Source: Diphasiastrum complanatum
Lineage: Eukaryota; Streptophyta; Lycopodiopsida; Lycopodiales; Lycopodiaceae
Reading direction: 5' to 3'
Length of the DNA stretch: 64,000 nucleotides
Assembly (NCBI GenBank): GCA_029204225.1
Contig: CM055104.1
Location: 38,680,527 to 38,744,526 of the forward strand
The notes under the pieces: model-generated
What the model saw: only the letters and a program-made list of their open reading frames with translations
Told to the model about the DNA's origin: nothing
Databases searched by the model: none
Made by a program: the position numbers and the translations under genes
Part shown: positions 36,363 through 47,214 of the stretch, piece by piece
Layout: every line of letters begins with the position of its first letter
How positions within the stretch are numbered: position 1 is the first letter of the stretch

Positions 36363-39190
36363 AGAAGAAGAAGAAGATTTCAGTAACGTCTTTTCCATGC
36401 CAAGAGGCATATAAGACAAAAGGAGTACATGTCAAATGAAATTCACCAGGACGTCATTTTAATACTAAAACTAAAACTACTAATTAAAAGCCTATGAGGA
36501 GATAAAATAGATCAGGAAAAATATGGTACTACGATCATTTTACAGATCAACTGAACCCTCCTCATTTCTCTAACTCTACTTCTACCTGTCTCCTCATCCT
36601 CTCACAAAATCTCTAAATCTGTGGAAGACCTAGGCCTCAATGTCGTGAAAAGAAAGAAGTGATGTATATCTGAATGTCTTTCTGAATCTGCTAAGCTGCC
36701 TCTAAGTCTCTCCAGAACCAAAAACATTTCTCTACAACAAGAATCCTTGTACGAGATCAATGACCAAAGTGTGGTCCAGGGATCACAAAAACAACAATGG
36801 TATGCCCCTCTGATCTGATAAGACACAGAGCATCAGAAAATGAAATGCTCCTCTCTCAACCTCCCCAAATGTGCATAAATGACAAATCCTGTCCTGGTGT
36901 GTTCCTGAAGGCATCCGGTCTCAACATATAACTGATGAGACAAGACCTTGAGTTTTTCCAAAGTGAATCTGAGGCTGTGAGATAAACCCAAGTTCAGGTA
37001 GCGGGCTAGTGTCACACCACCAAAATCGTCCATCTCAAGGGAATGAGTGCAGTAGAAGTCGAGCTTGACCCCCAGAGGCCATGTCGCACTCTGAATGTAT
37101 ACATGATAGATATATCTCCTGATATACTGACAGGACGCCATTGCAAGCTGAGCTACAGAGAATCCAAAGCTAGATAACAAACAGGCGGCCTGAGAGTACC
37201 ATGATGAGTGTTGGTCTTGGTGATACAACTGTTGGGAGGATGAAATTGCCAAAAATGGATAACTTGAGATCCTCTGAATGTATCTCATACTGAATAATGG
37301 TGCATAGAAATGGACCTCAAAGTGGGTACATGACAGCACTACTGGAAAGAACTAAGGTATCTCAACATGGTGAAAGTTGAAAGTATTTTTTTCTGTGTTG
37401 TTGGATGACTGCTGTGTTAGCATTCACTTATCAGAATAGGATGGAAACCCGTATGAAACCTGTAGAGATGGCCCCACAGGGACCTGTGAAAGTAAGTCCC
37501 TCCAAAGGTGATTTGCATGAAATACAAAGTGTCCTTTCAATTTTACACGATCAGATGAATTTAAGACCATGTTTCCTTAGTAGTCAGCGCAGGCCATAGT
37601 GGGTACTGGGTAGGGGGCAAGGTCAAGATGTTCAAGCAGACTCTTGTTGGAGACTCACCTTGTTCTGTAACAAGAGTATCCAGATTATGTTGTGGTGCAT
37701 TTCTCATGTTCCTTTTGTTTGAGATTATTTTTTTCACAGTAGCAGATCATTGATCTTCAGTGCTTGGCTCTTGATACAATCTTTGTCCAAGAGCAAATGG
37801 TCCACAGTAAGTTTATTATGTGGGTATGCATTTTGAAAGCTATTTTGACTTTCACAACGGCATCAAATCTGCAATGTTACTTACTCAACGATATTGTAGG
37901 GATTCTTGAGTGCTCTTGATCTTCTTTTGAGTCTTTTCTTGTCTGTCTCTTATGTCCTCATTGTGGCTGAGTAAGATTGATCTCCAAACCTTAAAAGGAG
38001 AGGAAAGGAGGCATTCACCAACACACCACTGGTTGGACCGTTTTATTTTTGCTGATTAAATGACATTATGCACGGTATGTTAGCATTGGAGTTTAATCAA
38101 TTCCAATAGATGTTCTCTTGGTTGTATATCTATTCTTCTCTTTGACTTGGCGCTGTAGAGGGGCACCTTTTTGTACAAATAATATATTATCGTTAGTTAA
38201 ACTTGATCTATCAAGCATTGAGATTTTGACCTGTAACTTTTACATGGAATATTGAGTGACATCAGTGTGCTACTTTTGCTCATATAATTCTCAAATCCAT
38301 CACATAGTTTCCTTCTTATGTTCCCAAAGGACAAAATGCAACACTTTCATAAAATGTTATCTTTGTATACCAAAATCGTTCTATACTGAAGGCCTTTATA
38401 CACCTTTATAAGAAGATGGGAAACTTTGCTTCTGTATGCAATAACTTCATCTTTGAGAGAGGTCAAATATGTCCTTGGACTATATATTATAAGGTATGTT
38501 CAATGCTTTTTTGACTAGCCTCACAAGTATTTGCAACCACTTCAACACGATCTTACCTTTTCAAGTTAAGTCCAAAAGCATGTTTTTGTGAGTTTGGGTG
38601 ACATTCATCAGCATAAAACTACCATATTCACCATGAGGCCTTATACCTCTTAGCAAGTTTCATACTTTTGTTAGGGAAAAGGAAGCTGAAAATGTCCTAA
38701 TTTGGCACGGCTCTGATGCCAATAGGTAGATATACTAGGCTTGGCATCGAAGTCTATGCTCAATTGGCTCATTCGTTTTAATGAACATGTTGGGGCTCAC
38801 CGCTCTATAAATATCTTTCCGGGATTGATGGTAACTATTGTTTGCTTAAAACACATGCATGGTTATTTCATATATTGTAGTTATCCAATAACTAGAAATT
38901 CCAATTTTAAAATTATCGCTGAAATTCAAAACTGTTGTATTTCCAGACTTTACTGATGTTTTTTGGAGGGATGATCAGCGCGAATACCTCTGCAAAATAG
39001 CTGATGGGTTTGTTTTTACCTTGCAGGACTCTTCTATGTTAATTTCTGTATTAAATTTCCCATCATATGCTTTGTACATCTTTCATATTATCCTTTTTGA
39101 TATTGGTTGCATAAGAAGCTGTACTTTTTTATATTCAGGGTTAACCCCACTACTGGCAATGCTACAAAGGACACACTTCTTTGTTCCTAA
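21481..39190 (+). CDS. TL20.3: Thylakoid lumenal pentapeptide-repeat protein TL20.3, seven exons
   Basis: Exons: 21481-21726, 22857-22988, 23149-23244, 23510-23582, 28952-29185, 38947-39007 and 39139-39190 (TAA). Phases agree and all outer splice sites are GT-AG, giving 297 residues. Residues 1 to about 85 are a Ser-rich chloroplast transit peptide. AGAIAVTVAGIFFLADPALA is a lumenal transfer signal with an ALA cleavage motif and no twin arginine, so Sec rather than Tat import is inferred. The mature part starts GGGPYGTEVTRGQDLTGKDF, then pentapeptide repeats (FKGAKLLGASFFDADLTGAD, SDADLRGADLSLAN, NANLEGA, FKGAKIEGA), and ends DFTDVFWRDDQREYLC and VNPTTGNATKDTLLCS. The ends match plant TL20.3 as I remember it; biochemical role is poorly known. 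Introns 4 (5.4 kb) and 5 (9.8 kb) are packed with transposons. The exon 28952-29185 carries an extra 90 nt (29014-29103). Confidence 0.85.
23738..24035. repeat. Diverged tandem duplication, about 150-bp unit
   Basis: Two copies start ATTCATA(A/G) and share CTTG.AAACTTG, GAGTAGGAATAC.AT and ATAGG.TGTGCTAT. They lie in intron 4 of the TL20.3 gene. Confidence 0.6.
24580..24790. repeat. Degenerate TTAGAA/TTAGAAG-rich minisatellite
   Basis: Dozens of TTAGAAG, TTAGAATT, TTAGTGG and TTAGTAG words follow each other and run into a GA microsatellite. Resemblance to the plant telomere repeat TTTAGGG is only loose. Confidence 0.6.
24793..24960 (-). mobile_element. LINE 3' end with (CT)n tail
   Basis: A GA run (24793-24884, CT on the LINE strand) is followed by AAGCTTTATTAATGTCC, AAGGTACATAGGACTAA and TACATGTCAAGTGTG. 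The same order recurs at 31667-31745 and 36360-36440 at the ends of LINE copies, so this is a severely 5'-truncated LINE on the minus strand. Confidence 0.65.
25012..25070. repeat. (GA)n microsatellite
   Basis: A clean dinucleotide run in intron 4 of the TL20.3 gene. No LINE end is visible next to it. Confidence 0.95.
25900..26546. mobile_element. MITE-like element, copy 1
   Basis: The right end (AGAAACGCAGTGCAACTATG, to about 26546) and the inner block GTACCCGAAACATTCAGCAACC ... GATACCCATATTGCCCACAAA match the well-bounded copy at 56089-56801. The left end is weak (AGAAACCCGGTTCGAGG near 25940). It lies in intron 4 of TL20.3. Confidence 0.5.
26990..28200 (+). pseudogene. LINE reverse-transcriptase fragment split by a solo LTR
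   Basis: Plus-strand reading gives the LINE RT blocks NSRIIMIKHVIAKVYGTIL, KLYSMGKASSMAHYSTTEH and GF.KRLRLCSM (once FRKAFD-VP). After the inserted LTR come VAGHRLFYRYN, SPTLFRVMMRLRRL and a decayed Y-DDV box at about 28060. Many stops and frameshifts show it is long dead. It belongs to the same broad family as the minus-strand LINEs at 30.6-37.3 kb. Confidence 0.65.
27370..27792. mobile_element. Solo LTR, about 423 bp, inside a LINE
   Basis: It begins TGTTAGAGTTAATG and ends TTTTCTAACA, giving a TGTTAG/CTAACA terminal inverted repeat. The LINE frame is interrupted exactly here. Flanks GACCT and GACAC would be an imperfect 5-bp target duplication. Confidence 0.6.
28340..28470. mobile_element. 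MITE-like element, truncated copy 2
   Basis: TTTGATACCCATATTGTCCACAAAAA, then AGAAACGTGTTTGTGAACTC and TCTAGAAACGTGGCG, match the right part of the copy at 56089-56801. The left side is missing. Confidence 0.55.
30230..30646 (-). mobile_element. Solo LTR with perfect 5-bp target duplication
   Basis: Minus strand: begins TGTCATGCCCACAACTG and ends GATCCTTATA. It is homologous to the LTRs at 32992-33486 and 34594-35087 (TGTCATGCCCATG; TTGGTTGGGTTGGTTTGTCC). GTAGC flanks it on both sides (30225-30229 and 30647-30651). It lies in intron 5 of TL20.3. Confidence 0.75.
30652..31605 (-). pseudogene. LINE copy A, internally deleted
   Basis: Minus strand: RT blocks NPGNYRIIMIRHII, FRAHYFTTSYVFTLCAIIEE, YCFVDFMKTFDSIP and MALHERVLGCFQSDVGIS. 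The sequence then jumps directly at about 31061 to the C-terminal part NEHFLFRCLVYYKIK and ALMVKEMLLLRQDLC. The polymerase active site and most of the palm are missing. Its 5' side abuts the CA/GA repeat at 31593-31666, the tail of LINE copy B. Confidence 0.75.
31593..31666. repeat. (CA)n(GA)n microsatellite, tail of LINE copy B
   Basis: A short CA run merges into about 30 GA units directly next to the LINE 3' end sequence AAGAAGAAGCTTTATTAATG. Confidence 0.9.
31667..36320 (-). pseudogene. LINE copy B, interrupted by an LTR retrotransposon
   Basis: Minus strand, in order: GNYRTIMIGHIITKLFG, QAGFRAHYYTTDHIFTLRA, VYCCFVDFRKAFDSVP, GMKQGCSLSPTLFGLYVDEL and ILLYADDVVLLS (the RT active site). The LTR element at 32992-35087 follows, then TPTALYAVEVW, RLQVLMLSRMI and a C-terminal zinc-type block CQLC ... 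EEHFLFICPVYYEI. The 3' end carries an AATAAAGC-like signal followed by CTTCTTC and a CT tail. Stops and shifts occur throughout. No endonuclease domain is clear at the 5' end. It sits in the sense-opposite orientation in intron 5 of TL20.3. Confidence 0.8.
32992..35087 (+). mobile_element. Complete non-autonomous LTR retrotransposon nested in LINE copy B
   Basis: Two LTRs, 32992-33486 and 34594-35087, are near-identical by eye (about a dozen mismatches plus one single-base indel). Both run from TGTCATGCCC to GGACTTTATA. The primer-binding site TTGGTATCAGAGCC starts at 33487, and the polypurine tract AAGGGGGGAAGAA ends just before 34594. CTTCC flanks both sides (32987-32991 and 35088-35092), a perfect target duplication. 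The inner 1.1 kb has no gag or pol motif, so it must be mobilised by a partner element. Confidence 0.92.
36321..37340 (-). pseudogene. LINE copy C, 3' part
   Basis: A GA run at 36321-36359 plus GAA units precedes GATTTCAGTAACGTC ... ACATGTC, the shared LINE 3' end. Above it, minus-strand frames give GVTLARYLNLGLSHSLRF, LREEHFIF and LWSLISYKDS, matching the C-terminal region of copies A and B (HFLF ... RSLISYEDP). The RT itself is absent. Confidence 0.65.
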
Positions 39191-39429
39191 ATTTTAGCAA
39201 CGAGATCGGTGATGTGCTGTTTGACAAGGGACCTGATGAAAGTGCAAGTCTCAAATGAAGAGCCTTTGAGCTTGTTTCTCAATTTTGGCTTACGTCATAG
39301 CATCTGGAACATTCTAAAAAGAGTTTAGTCAGTGTACATAGTATTTAAAACTGTTCAAATTCTGGTCATAGAAGGTTCTTATAGAACTTATTACAATATC
39401 CTTAACTTACTTATGTTGAGGCCAAAAAG

Positions 39430-39435
39430 AATAAA
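39430..39435 (+). terminator. Candidate polyadenylation signal of TL20.3
   Basis: AATAAA lies 240 bp downstream of the stop codon. Nearer T-rich stretches also occur, so the site is only a candidate. Confidence 0.35.
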
Positions 39436-39917
39436 ATGCAAGGGTTTCGACTAGTAGCAGATTTGTTTTGAGAAGCTTATGAGCAAGGAAGTTGTGACCA
39501 GATTATCTGCAAATTTGTATAATATCTAGTACGTATGGCATAGTTGCAGCCTGTGATCTGGATCGAGCTTCGGACATTGGAGTTAGGGTTTTGCGGAACT
39601 GAAATTTTTTTTAAAGCTTTTCCTTCAATTTTTTTTGCATTTCCTTGAAATTTTTTTAGGTAGTATGCCACTTTATCAGCAATAGACTGTTGAACCATTC
39701 TGCACTAAGGGAAGCCCTTTTGGAATCATGAGCTATCGCAAGTAATTATCAGTCTTAATGCTAGTTGGGTCCCAAATCCATGGATGATGAGTGAGGATAA
39801 GGATGAACTTGTGAAAGACAACATAATGGCCTACGAATAAACTGTCAATAATCTAGAAATCATGACATGCATAAATGAGCTAATTCTTTTCTATGGAACT
39901 TGGATTTGACAGGCGGA

Positions 39918-40025
39918 TGAAATTCAGCCATACACAACCTCTAAACAACCCTTGACTGGAGCTCCCAAAACTGAAATTCAGCCATACACAACCTGCAAAC
40001 AACCCTTGACTGGAGCTCCCAAAAC
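39918..40025. repeat. 54-bp tandem duplication
   Basis: TGAAATTCAGCCATACACAA ... GGAGCTCCCAAAAC occurs twice head to tail, with two mismatches (CTCTAAAC against CTGCAAAC). Confidence 0.85.
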
Positions 40026-40862
40026 TAATTTATGAAGGCCTATAGACTCGTGCCATCAAGGACCAATTTACCATTGTAAATAAATCGCAAACATGGTTTA
40101 ATAGTAATCTATTAATAGGGAAACTCCAGTATTTAACTAGTTACGGAGACCAACTAGGCAAACTATCTATCTATAATAAAAGCTCCAGGCTACCTAAACT
40201 ATCAAAAAACATTCCAACCATTAGTCTCTTTTCCTAATTTTTTGTTTTTGACTGGTTGTCGAATGTAGATGATTTGGAATGTGTGTTTCAAATTGTTTTT
40301 GTAGGGGATCGTGCTACAACTGTGGTACATAGTAAATGACCGAAGCTAGAGTAGCCTTTATGAGCAAAACCTTTTTTGGGTCTATTACCATCATTATTGA
40401 CATCAAGTTTAATAAAAAGGTCTACTTATGTTATGTTCTTGCTTACATAGCAGTTTTGGAAGAAGTCTAATAGAGATGAGCTGTATAATAAGTTGTAGGC
40501 ATACTTTTCATGTCAGACTCATTGTTATTGCTAAACTTACAACACCATACCAAGAACTACATAGAATGGTCATGTTTAAGGGGCTTTGTTTAGGTCATAA
40601 AATTCAATGTACCCTTGATTTGGCCCCTATATGGCACACGACTAGTTCATATCATGGAATCCACTGAAGATTTAATATCCTCTTTTGAACTTTTGGCAAA
40701 ATCTTAAGTAGCTAGTTCATTCTTCTTTCATATGTGAGCATTTTCCCATTTTGAACTGGCAAAAAGTTGTGATATTCTTGATTGTGTATGTTTTTTTAGG
40801 CCTATAACCTGGCTAAGACAACTCGATGTGATGGGGAAATTGCTTGGTATGTCAAATTGCCC

Positions 40863-41640
40863 TCAACTTCTAACCTTTGTATGATTTTTCAATGGATGAG
40901 AGGCACGATGGACCACATCATGGTTGCTACTTTTTGGTCTTTTTGCACTTGTCATTAGAGGAGTTATGAATCCAAGTAGTAGGTTCACTTCTTGACTTGA
41001 TATTGGCAACCTTATCCTCTTCAGCCACCAATACCTCTTGCAATTCTTCAACAGATGGCAAAGTTTTTTCAATAGCAAAACTTTGAACAGATTAGCATAA
41101 CTCCTAAGCCATTTAGAAGCACTTGAACAATCTCAATGTTACCAATAGCATCACCAACACATGCTAAGTCACCATTAAGAGATTTAACCCTCATTATATA
41201 AGAGTTAGCACTTTCATCTTCCTTTTGATAGCTTTGAAGAATTTGCCTTCTTAGAGTGAGCAACCTAGATGTGGAATTTGACTCATATATCTTTTGAAGA
41301 GTCCTCCATGCCTCATAAGATGATGTACAAGCTCATACCTCCTGGAGAAGCTCATTTGAAACATTCATCTTGATGATGTGTAAAGACCTCTTGGCCTTCC
41401 TTCGATAAATGATTTGTTCTTGGATAATATCAGGCTCCTCTTTAATACCTAATACAATATCCATCAAATCATTCATAGTTAGCAAGGACTCCATCCTTAC
41501 CTTCCATATTGAGTAGTTGCTTGCATTCAACCTATCATTTCTTTCCAACAAGTACCCTCCTTGGTTTGCCATGTTGGAGAAGCTTGATCCTTGATATATA
41601 TATGAATGTGATTGTTTTTTGTGCACACCAGTACTCACTT
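40863..41640 (-). pseudogene. Copia gag fragment
   Basis: Minus strand: NDRLNASNYSIWKVRMESLL, MDIVLGIKEEPD, KMNVSNELLQEV, then LRRQILQSYQKEDESANSYI, a UBN2/gag_pre pattern of copia Gag. A stop and frameshifts break it near 41338 and 41069. It is close in sequence to the plus-strand gag at 43912, so it is another member of that family in the opposite orientation. Confidence 0.75.
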
Positions 41641-42184
41641 AAAATCATAGAAGTGGATCAAATAAATCTAGAACTTACTTTTGTTATTTGTGAATATGAT
41701 GGCATATTAATAGTCTGGCCACAAGCAACTTGCATGGGACATGTTTGTTATAAGATTGTCACTAGTTCAAGCAATATTTGGCTAAAATGTGATAGAAACT
41801 GTGAACAGTCCTCTAAAGATGTATTTATATTGATATAGTAGTGTGTGTGTGCGGTCTGACATGGTCTGAATGATATCTAAGCCTTTCTTTTCGTTTAGAT
41901 ATTGTCATGATCAACCTTGCCTCATTTCAGTCCCATATTGACACATTATAGCCCCATGGCTCTGGCAAGGCTCCTATGACGTCTATTCTCGGGACACCGT
42001 CGTCATCTAGTTATCCTTGTGGCCATTTTGGTGGATCTCCCATTCCGGCTCCTCCACCTCCTGGATTTCACCCCTTTTCACGTACGACAAGTCCTGAGCC
42101 ACACTTTGCTCGTGATTTCCATGATCGGATACACCTTACTACCTATTTTGGTTCCTCTGATGGGAATCTTCTACCTAGTTGACT

Positions 42185-43116
42185 AGCATGCTAGAAATGG
42201 GCAAATTTTGCTCTCAACGTAGAACAAAACTCAATGGGCAGAAATAGAATCCAACCAAGTGTTTTCTAGCACTCTTGAATTCATAAATAAAAAAGTAAAA
42301 TCATGAAACAAGAGATCTCATCAGATCTTGGAAGGAACTACTTCGATATTTTCTTGAATGCCAAAACTAGTTGCTAGAAATCTTGACAATGTCACACCAA
42401 ACTACAAAAGTTTGAAGAAATGATTTTCACAATTCTAGCTTGACCAATTTTGGTCACATGCATTGTAATTGGCAAGATGACGATGTAAATAGATGCCACA
42501 CGTGCCAAATAGCATAGGATGTTTTTCCAAGACTTCATTCCTCATATTACATTGTGATAGCATCTTTGAAATGAGGCCAAAGTGTGCTTAGATAAGCTAG
42601 AGAAATTTTAGGAGCTAAAAATAGCATGTTTTACATTGTTTTTGAATCTTGAGATCTTGACTCCATATTAGGGTGGATCCAATGACCTACTAGGTTAGAT
42701 GTTAGGGTTAGGTTATGATAAGTACAGAGATGCCCTAAGACGTTCAGATCCATGCTTGAAATGTATAAATGTATGATGGGATCTCCATCAAAATATCAAG
42801 AAAAATCGAGTTTTTTCACTTCTATCATCATTGTCTTTTGGTGGCAAGTTCTAGCTATTGGATGTGAGTGTTCTTATGCATTAATTGCTTGGTTTGGAAG
42901 GTAATGAACCTATTTACAGGTCTGAGAAGCTTGCTGTACTTTACTTTGGTTCATTTGATCAAATCTATGTGCCTAATGTGGAGTTAAATGCCAAATTTGC
43001 TAGTTTTGGTAACTAGTCTTGATTCTAGATCATAGTTTGGATCTAGATCTTTTATTTGTGCATCCTCCATCACTTTTAGAATTGATTGGGATTCATTTTG
43101 CTGTAAAATTTTGTCA
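42185..43116 (+). mobile_element. Probable 5' LTR of plus-strand copia
   Basis: The segment ends TTTTGTCA at 43116, directly followed by the primer-binding site TGGTATCAGAGCC. The left boundary is a guess near 42185. No matching 3' LTR was found downstream. Confidence 0.45.
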
Positions 43117-43911
43117 TGGTATCAGAGCCTAATCAAAAGTGAGCTTTAGATTTGATTTTCTCAAGCTTAGATCCTAGATTTGAGTAGTATTGGGTTTGCC
43201 CTTGCTACTAGTTGCTAATCTAGTGATTGTACCTTCAAATTTGGTTTCATTTGAGTAATAATAGATCAAAGGAAACTTGTTTTGCTGAGTTATAGCTGCA
43301 AGAACTGAGATTGACCCATTTCCATTCAACCAAACCAAATTAAAAAGTTTTTATGAGTTGAATCTTGTAGTACATGTCTCCTAGTAGAGACTTTCATAAG
43401 GATTTGAATGTCGCCACTCTTTAGAAGTTTGGATCAGTCATTTGAGAGCTTAATTGGGTCGTTCTTAGGCTTCTTAAGGTCCTAAAATACACCTTTTAGG
43501 TTCAGATCAAGTGTTTTGATGATTTTTTCATCCCCTAGTGAAAATTGTGTTTATATTCTACTCGGTTTTGGATAGGTTTGTGATTGAATATGTCAATGTG
43601 ATTCAACCTGAATTTAAGAGGCTTTATTTGTAAGACATTTGTGTGTTATAAAGTGCTTTTGGTTCAGTATAGGTGGATTCACCCTTCTTGTGAAGTCGAG
43701 ATCAAGGAGGAGACTAGTTTTGATCAAATCTATAGTAAATTTGGATCTAGTTTGGATCTAGAAGATAGATCAAGCTCAAGATCACCTTAGATCTTGTTGA
43801 GAAATCAGAGAGTGATTCATCTCAGGTCCCAAAAAGAGTGGGATAGCGAGTAGTGATCATATCTTGTACAATCTATCTTGTTTCTTTGAATCTATCTCCC
43901 TATCATTGAAG

Positions 43912-45475
43912 ATGGCATCCATAAGTGTCTATCTTTTGGATTCTAGTGATAGATTGAACTCTTCAAATTATTCAATTTGGAAGTTAAGAATGGAATCCAT
44001 CCTTATCATGCAAGATTTGATGGATATTGTGAATGGAGAGGAAGATGAGATTGCACTTCATTGTATTACGATGAATGTTGCAAATGATTTGCTCAAAGAA
44101 GTAGGAGCATGTACCTTAGCCCAATAGTCTTGGGAGACTCTTCAAATGATCTATGAGTCCAAGAATACCTCAAGGTTACTTTCCCTCAAGAACCAAGTTC
44201 TTCAATGCTTCTAAGAGAAGAGTGAGAGTGGACATCAATTTGTCTTGAGAGTGAAAGATTTGAACAAAGAGCTTGCTTATGTTGGTGAACCTATTAAAGA
44301 GAGTGAGCTTGCGCAAATAGTTTTGAATGGCTTATGTAGTGATTTTACTAACCTTGTCCAAAGATATGCCATCATGGAAAACTTGCCTACACTTGAAGAC
44401 CTTCAAAGTGTGTTGATGGCCGAGGAGAGTAGGAAGGCTCATATATGGAGAGGCTCTCCATCAATGATGATGATGACAAAGCCTTATTTTTCAAGAGCAA
44501 AGGCAAAGCAAGGAGCAAGGGAGGAGCATTCAAAAAGGAGCAAGCAAAGGATGGAGATTAAGGAGGATCTACATCATCATCATCACAAGTCAAGCCCAAG
44601 ATGGACAAATCAAAGATCAGGTGCTACTATTGTAGCAAGATGGGGCACTATGCCTCGGAATGCTTCAAGAGGAAGCAAGATCAAAGTCAAGCCAACATTG
44701 GACAAGAGGAGGAAGAGAGTTATCATGAGGACTCACTCATGATGTCAACTTTTTCATCATCAAATGTCAAAGGTGAAGATCCTTGGTGGATAGATAGTGG
44801 GGCTAGCTCCCACATGTCAGAAGGGAGTATTTTTCTCAACTCACACCTTATGTAGGACCTATAAAGTCCACTTTTATAGCAAATGATCATGAATGTAAAG
44901 TTGAAGGTGTGTGATCCATTCCCTTATGCTTAGGATCTTCCAAGAAGACTAAAATAGATGGTGTTCTCTGCATTCCTAGCATCACTAAGAATTTGCTTAG
45001 TGTTGGCCAACTTTTAGATCATGGTTTCATTGTGGAGTTGTCTACTAATATATGCAACATCAAGAAGAATGGGAAGATCATAGCAAGAGGAAGAGGTTTT
45101 GGGAGGTTTTTTAAGCTTGATGCTTTTGTAGATCCTAACCAATTTGTGATGGTAGCCAAGGAGGACAAATTGACCACAAATGATTTGTGGCACAAGAGGC
45201 TAGGTCACATCAACACCAAGTATATGGAAGCCACATGCAAGGAGGAGCTTGTTGTAGGCCTTCCAAGATCTATGGAAAAAGAGGAAAAGGTTTTTGAATC
45301 ATGTGCTTTGGCTAAAGCACATAGGTTGCCTTTCTCTAACACTATCACTAAGACTACTCACCCTCTTAAGTTGATTCATTTGGATGTACATTTTGCTAGC
45401 ACAAAGAGCAATGGTAGCGCCACAATGTTTGTAATCTTGAATGATGAATCCTCTAAGAATCACGCTACTCATTGA
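43912..45475 (+). pseudogene. Copia gag, zinc knuckle, protease and gag-pre-integrase region
   Basis: Gag begins MASISVYLLDSSDRL and continues NSSNYSIWKLRMESI, with TAG at about 44128 and TAA at about 44212. After a frame change come the CCHC zinc knuckle CYYCSKMGHYASEC and the protease motif WWIDSGASSHM. A further piece has LCIPSITKNLLSVGQLLD and LWHKRLGHINTKYME, and the integrase start (PLKLIHLDVH). It stops at about 45475 with no RT. Two or more frameshifts make it non-functional. Confidence 0.8.
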
Positions 45476-46079
45476 TGGGCATACGAAGGCTTAACAGATT
45501 TTTATTTGCCTTTGTAACAATAGGACTTATATGGTTGAGATCAAGGAGGAGCTTGATCCAGAGGAGCAAAATCCGAGAGCTTCAACTATTCCAAGGAGAG
45601 GCACAAGAGCAAATACGGAGCTATCAATGCTCATTTTTGTGGACAAGGAAAGGCAAGTTGGAAAGGGAGGTACCATTTTGTACTTCATTTGTTGAGTTTT
45701 GTAATGAAGTCTCTTTGAATTCTAAAGTATGGAATAAAAGGTGTTTGTCATATCTGCTTACTCTTGAGTGTGCTAGAAGTAAGCATGACATTTTCATTCA
45801 TAAGTTGAAAGAATTTGACTTCATTTTCAAAGAGGCATATTGTGAACCTTGTATGAGAATAAGTGAATCATCCTTGAAGGACACTTATATCCATACAAGA
45901 GTATTTGGCCTCATTAGTTTCAAGTTCAACAAGTATGTAATGCAAAGATCATCTTGAGAAGGAGAACATTCAGGTTTGGAGACTAAAAAATAAGGTCCTT
46001 GAGAGTCTTGAAGAAGATCATGGTTTGGATGGCTGTTTTTGACGCTTGAGGAACTCACGATATCATACTGCTCTTCCAT
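45476..46079 (+). other. Unassigned open stretch
   Basis: Two overlapping open frames exist: one reads SLNSKVWNKRCLSYLL, another VEIKEELDPEEQNPR. Neither resembles a family I know. The stretch separates the copia remnant from the Penelope-like fragment and may be a captured or decayed sequence. Confidence 0.25.
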
Positions 46080-46369
46080 CTATTTTAGAACTAAACTTCA
46101 TATTGAATTTGATTTCCAGTAATACAACACACACAAACCATTTCTAATCTCTTTGGTGGATTGTACTCTCGTTTTTGTGAGTATGAAGTAATTTTTAAGA
46201 TCCTGTTGGGCAACTGGAACACTTAAAGTTGTGATTATACTTAGCATAAGCTTTCTATTAGACTGTTTTTGCATCTAGTAGCTGATTGTAATGGGAGAGT
46301 TGTTCCGCAATATTCCTGCTCTCTTCTCCGTTCGCGTTCTTCTATCTCCCTTGCCCCATCAGAAATCAT

Positions 46370-47035
46370 ACTTGGAGGCAAATCAAGGGAATTCCCATGG
46401 GTTTCTCCTGCTCACCATTATGGTGTAACTGGTATCTCTCATATTTTGAAATACAGTTTATCAAAAGGCTAGCAAAATTGAAGCAAACACAGATTATGAA
46501 TGATTTCAAGTATTCACTCAGGTATATTGATGACATATGCTTTATCAACAATCCCCTTATCGGGAAATTCCCAATATAATGCAATCTAAAACGCCAGATA
46601 ACCCTTTCTAGATTTATTTTTTAGAATATCTTAATATCGATAAAAGAAAAACAGCCAATAGTATGGTTGATTTTTTGAGTATCACCATTGCTTTTGACCC
46701 TATAAATGGTGCGGTACTCCTTTCTAAATATGACAAAAGAAGAGATTTGCCTTTCCGTTGTTTACAATAAATACATTTGGCCTCCAATAGACCAATATAC
46801 AGTTCCTATAAAATCATTGTTTCACAAGTTATTGCAGCTATGTATTGCTATAATAAGCAGCAAACGCTTTTGAAAGAGGTTAAGACTTTATGTGAAGCGT
46901 TTCAAAGAAATGGTTTTTTGAAAGACAAGGTATGTTTGATCATCGAGAAACTGCTTAAGCAAGAAACTTTTCCAGGACTATCTTTTGAGTTGCCTACAAA
47001 TTTTTACTCTTCCTTGGTGAGTTCTCCCTTAGGGG
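46370..47035 (+). pseudogene. Penelope-like element reverse-transcriptase fragment
   Basis: Plus strand: KGIPMGFSCSPLWCNWYL, YFEIQFIKRLAKLK, then SLRYIDDICFINNP carry the PLE-type RT blocks GIPMG..C.P and RYIDD (catalytic Asp pair). After several stops a later frame gives NRPIYSSYKIIVSQVIAA and KTLCEAFQRNGF, as in the thumb region of this RT class. No GIY-YIG endonuclease was seen. The fragment ends close to the CT run at 47089. Confidence 0.6.
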
Positions 47036-47085
47036 GGAGCTAGCTGCCCCCTGAGGGATTCACTGACTGTGTGCCTGGTTGGTGG

Positions 47086-47214
<129 letters not shown>

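Noticed and set aside
41976-42182. Pro-rich frame (PAPPPPGFHPFSRTTSPEPH) as a gene
   Set aside because: Short, without splice or homology support; composition alone is not enough.
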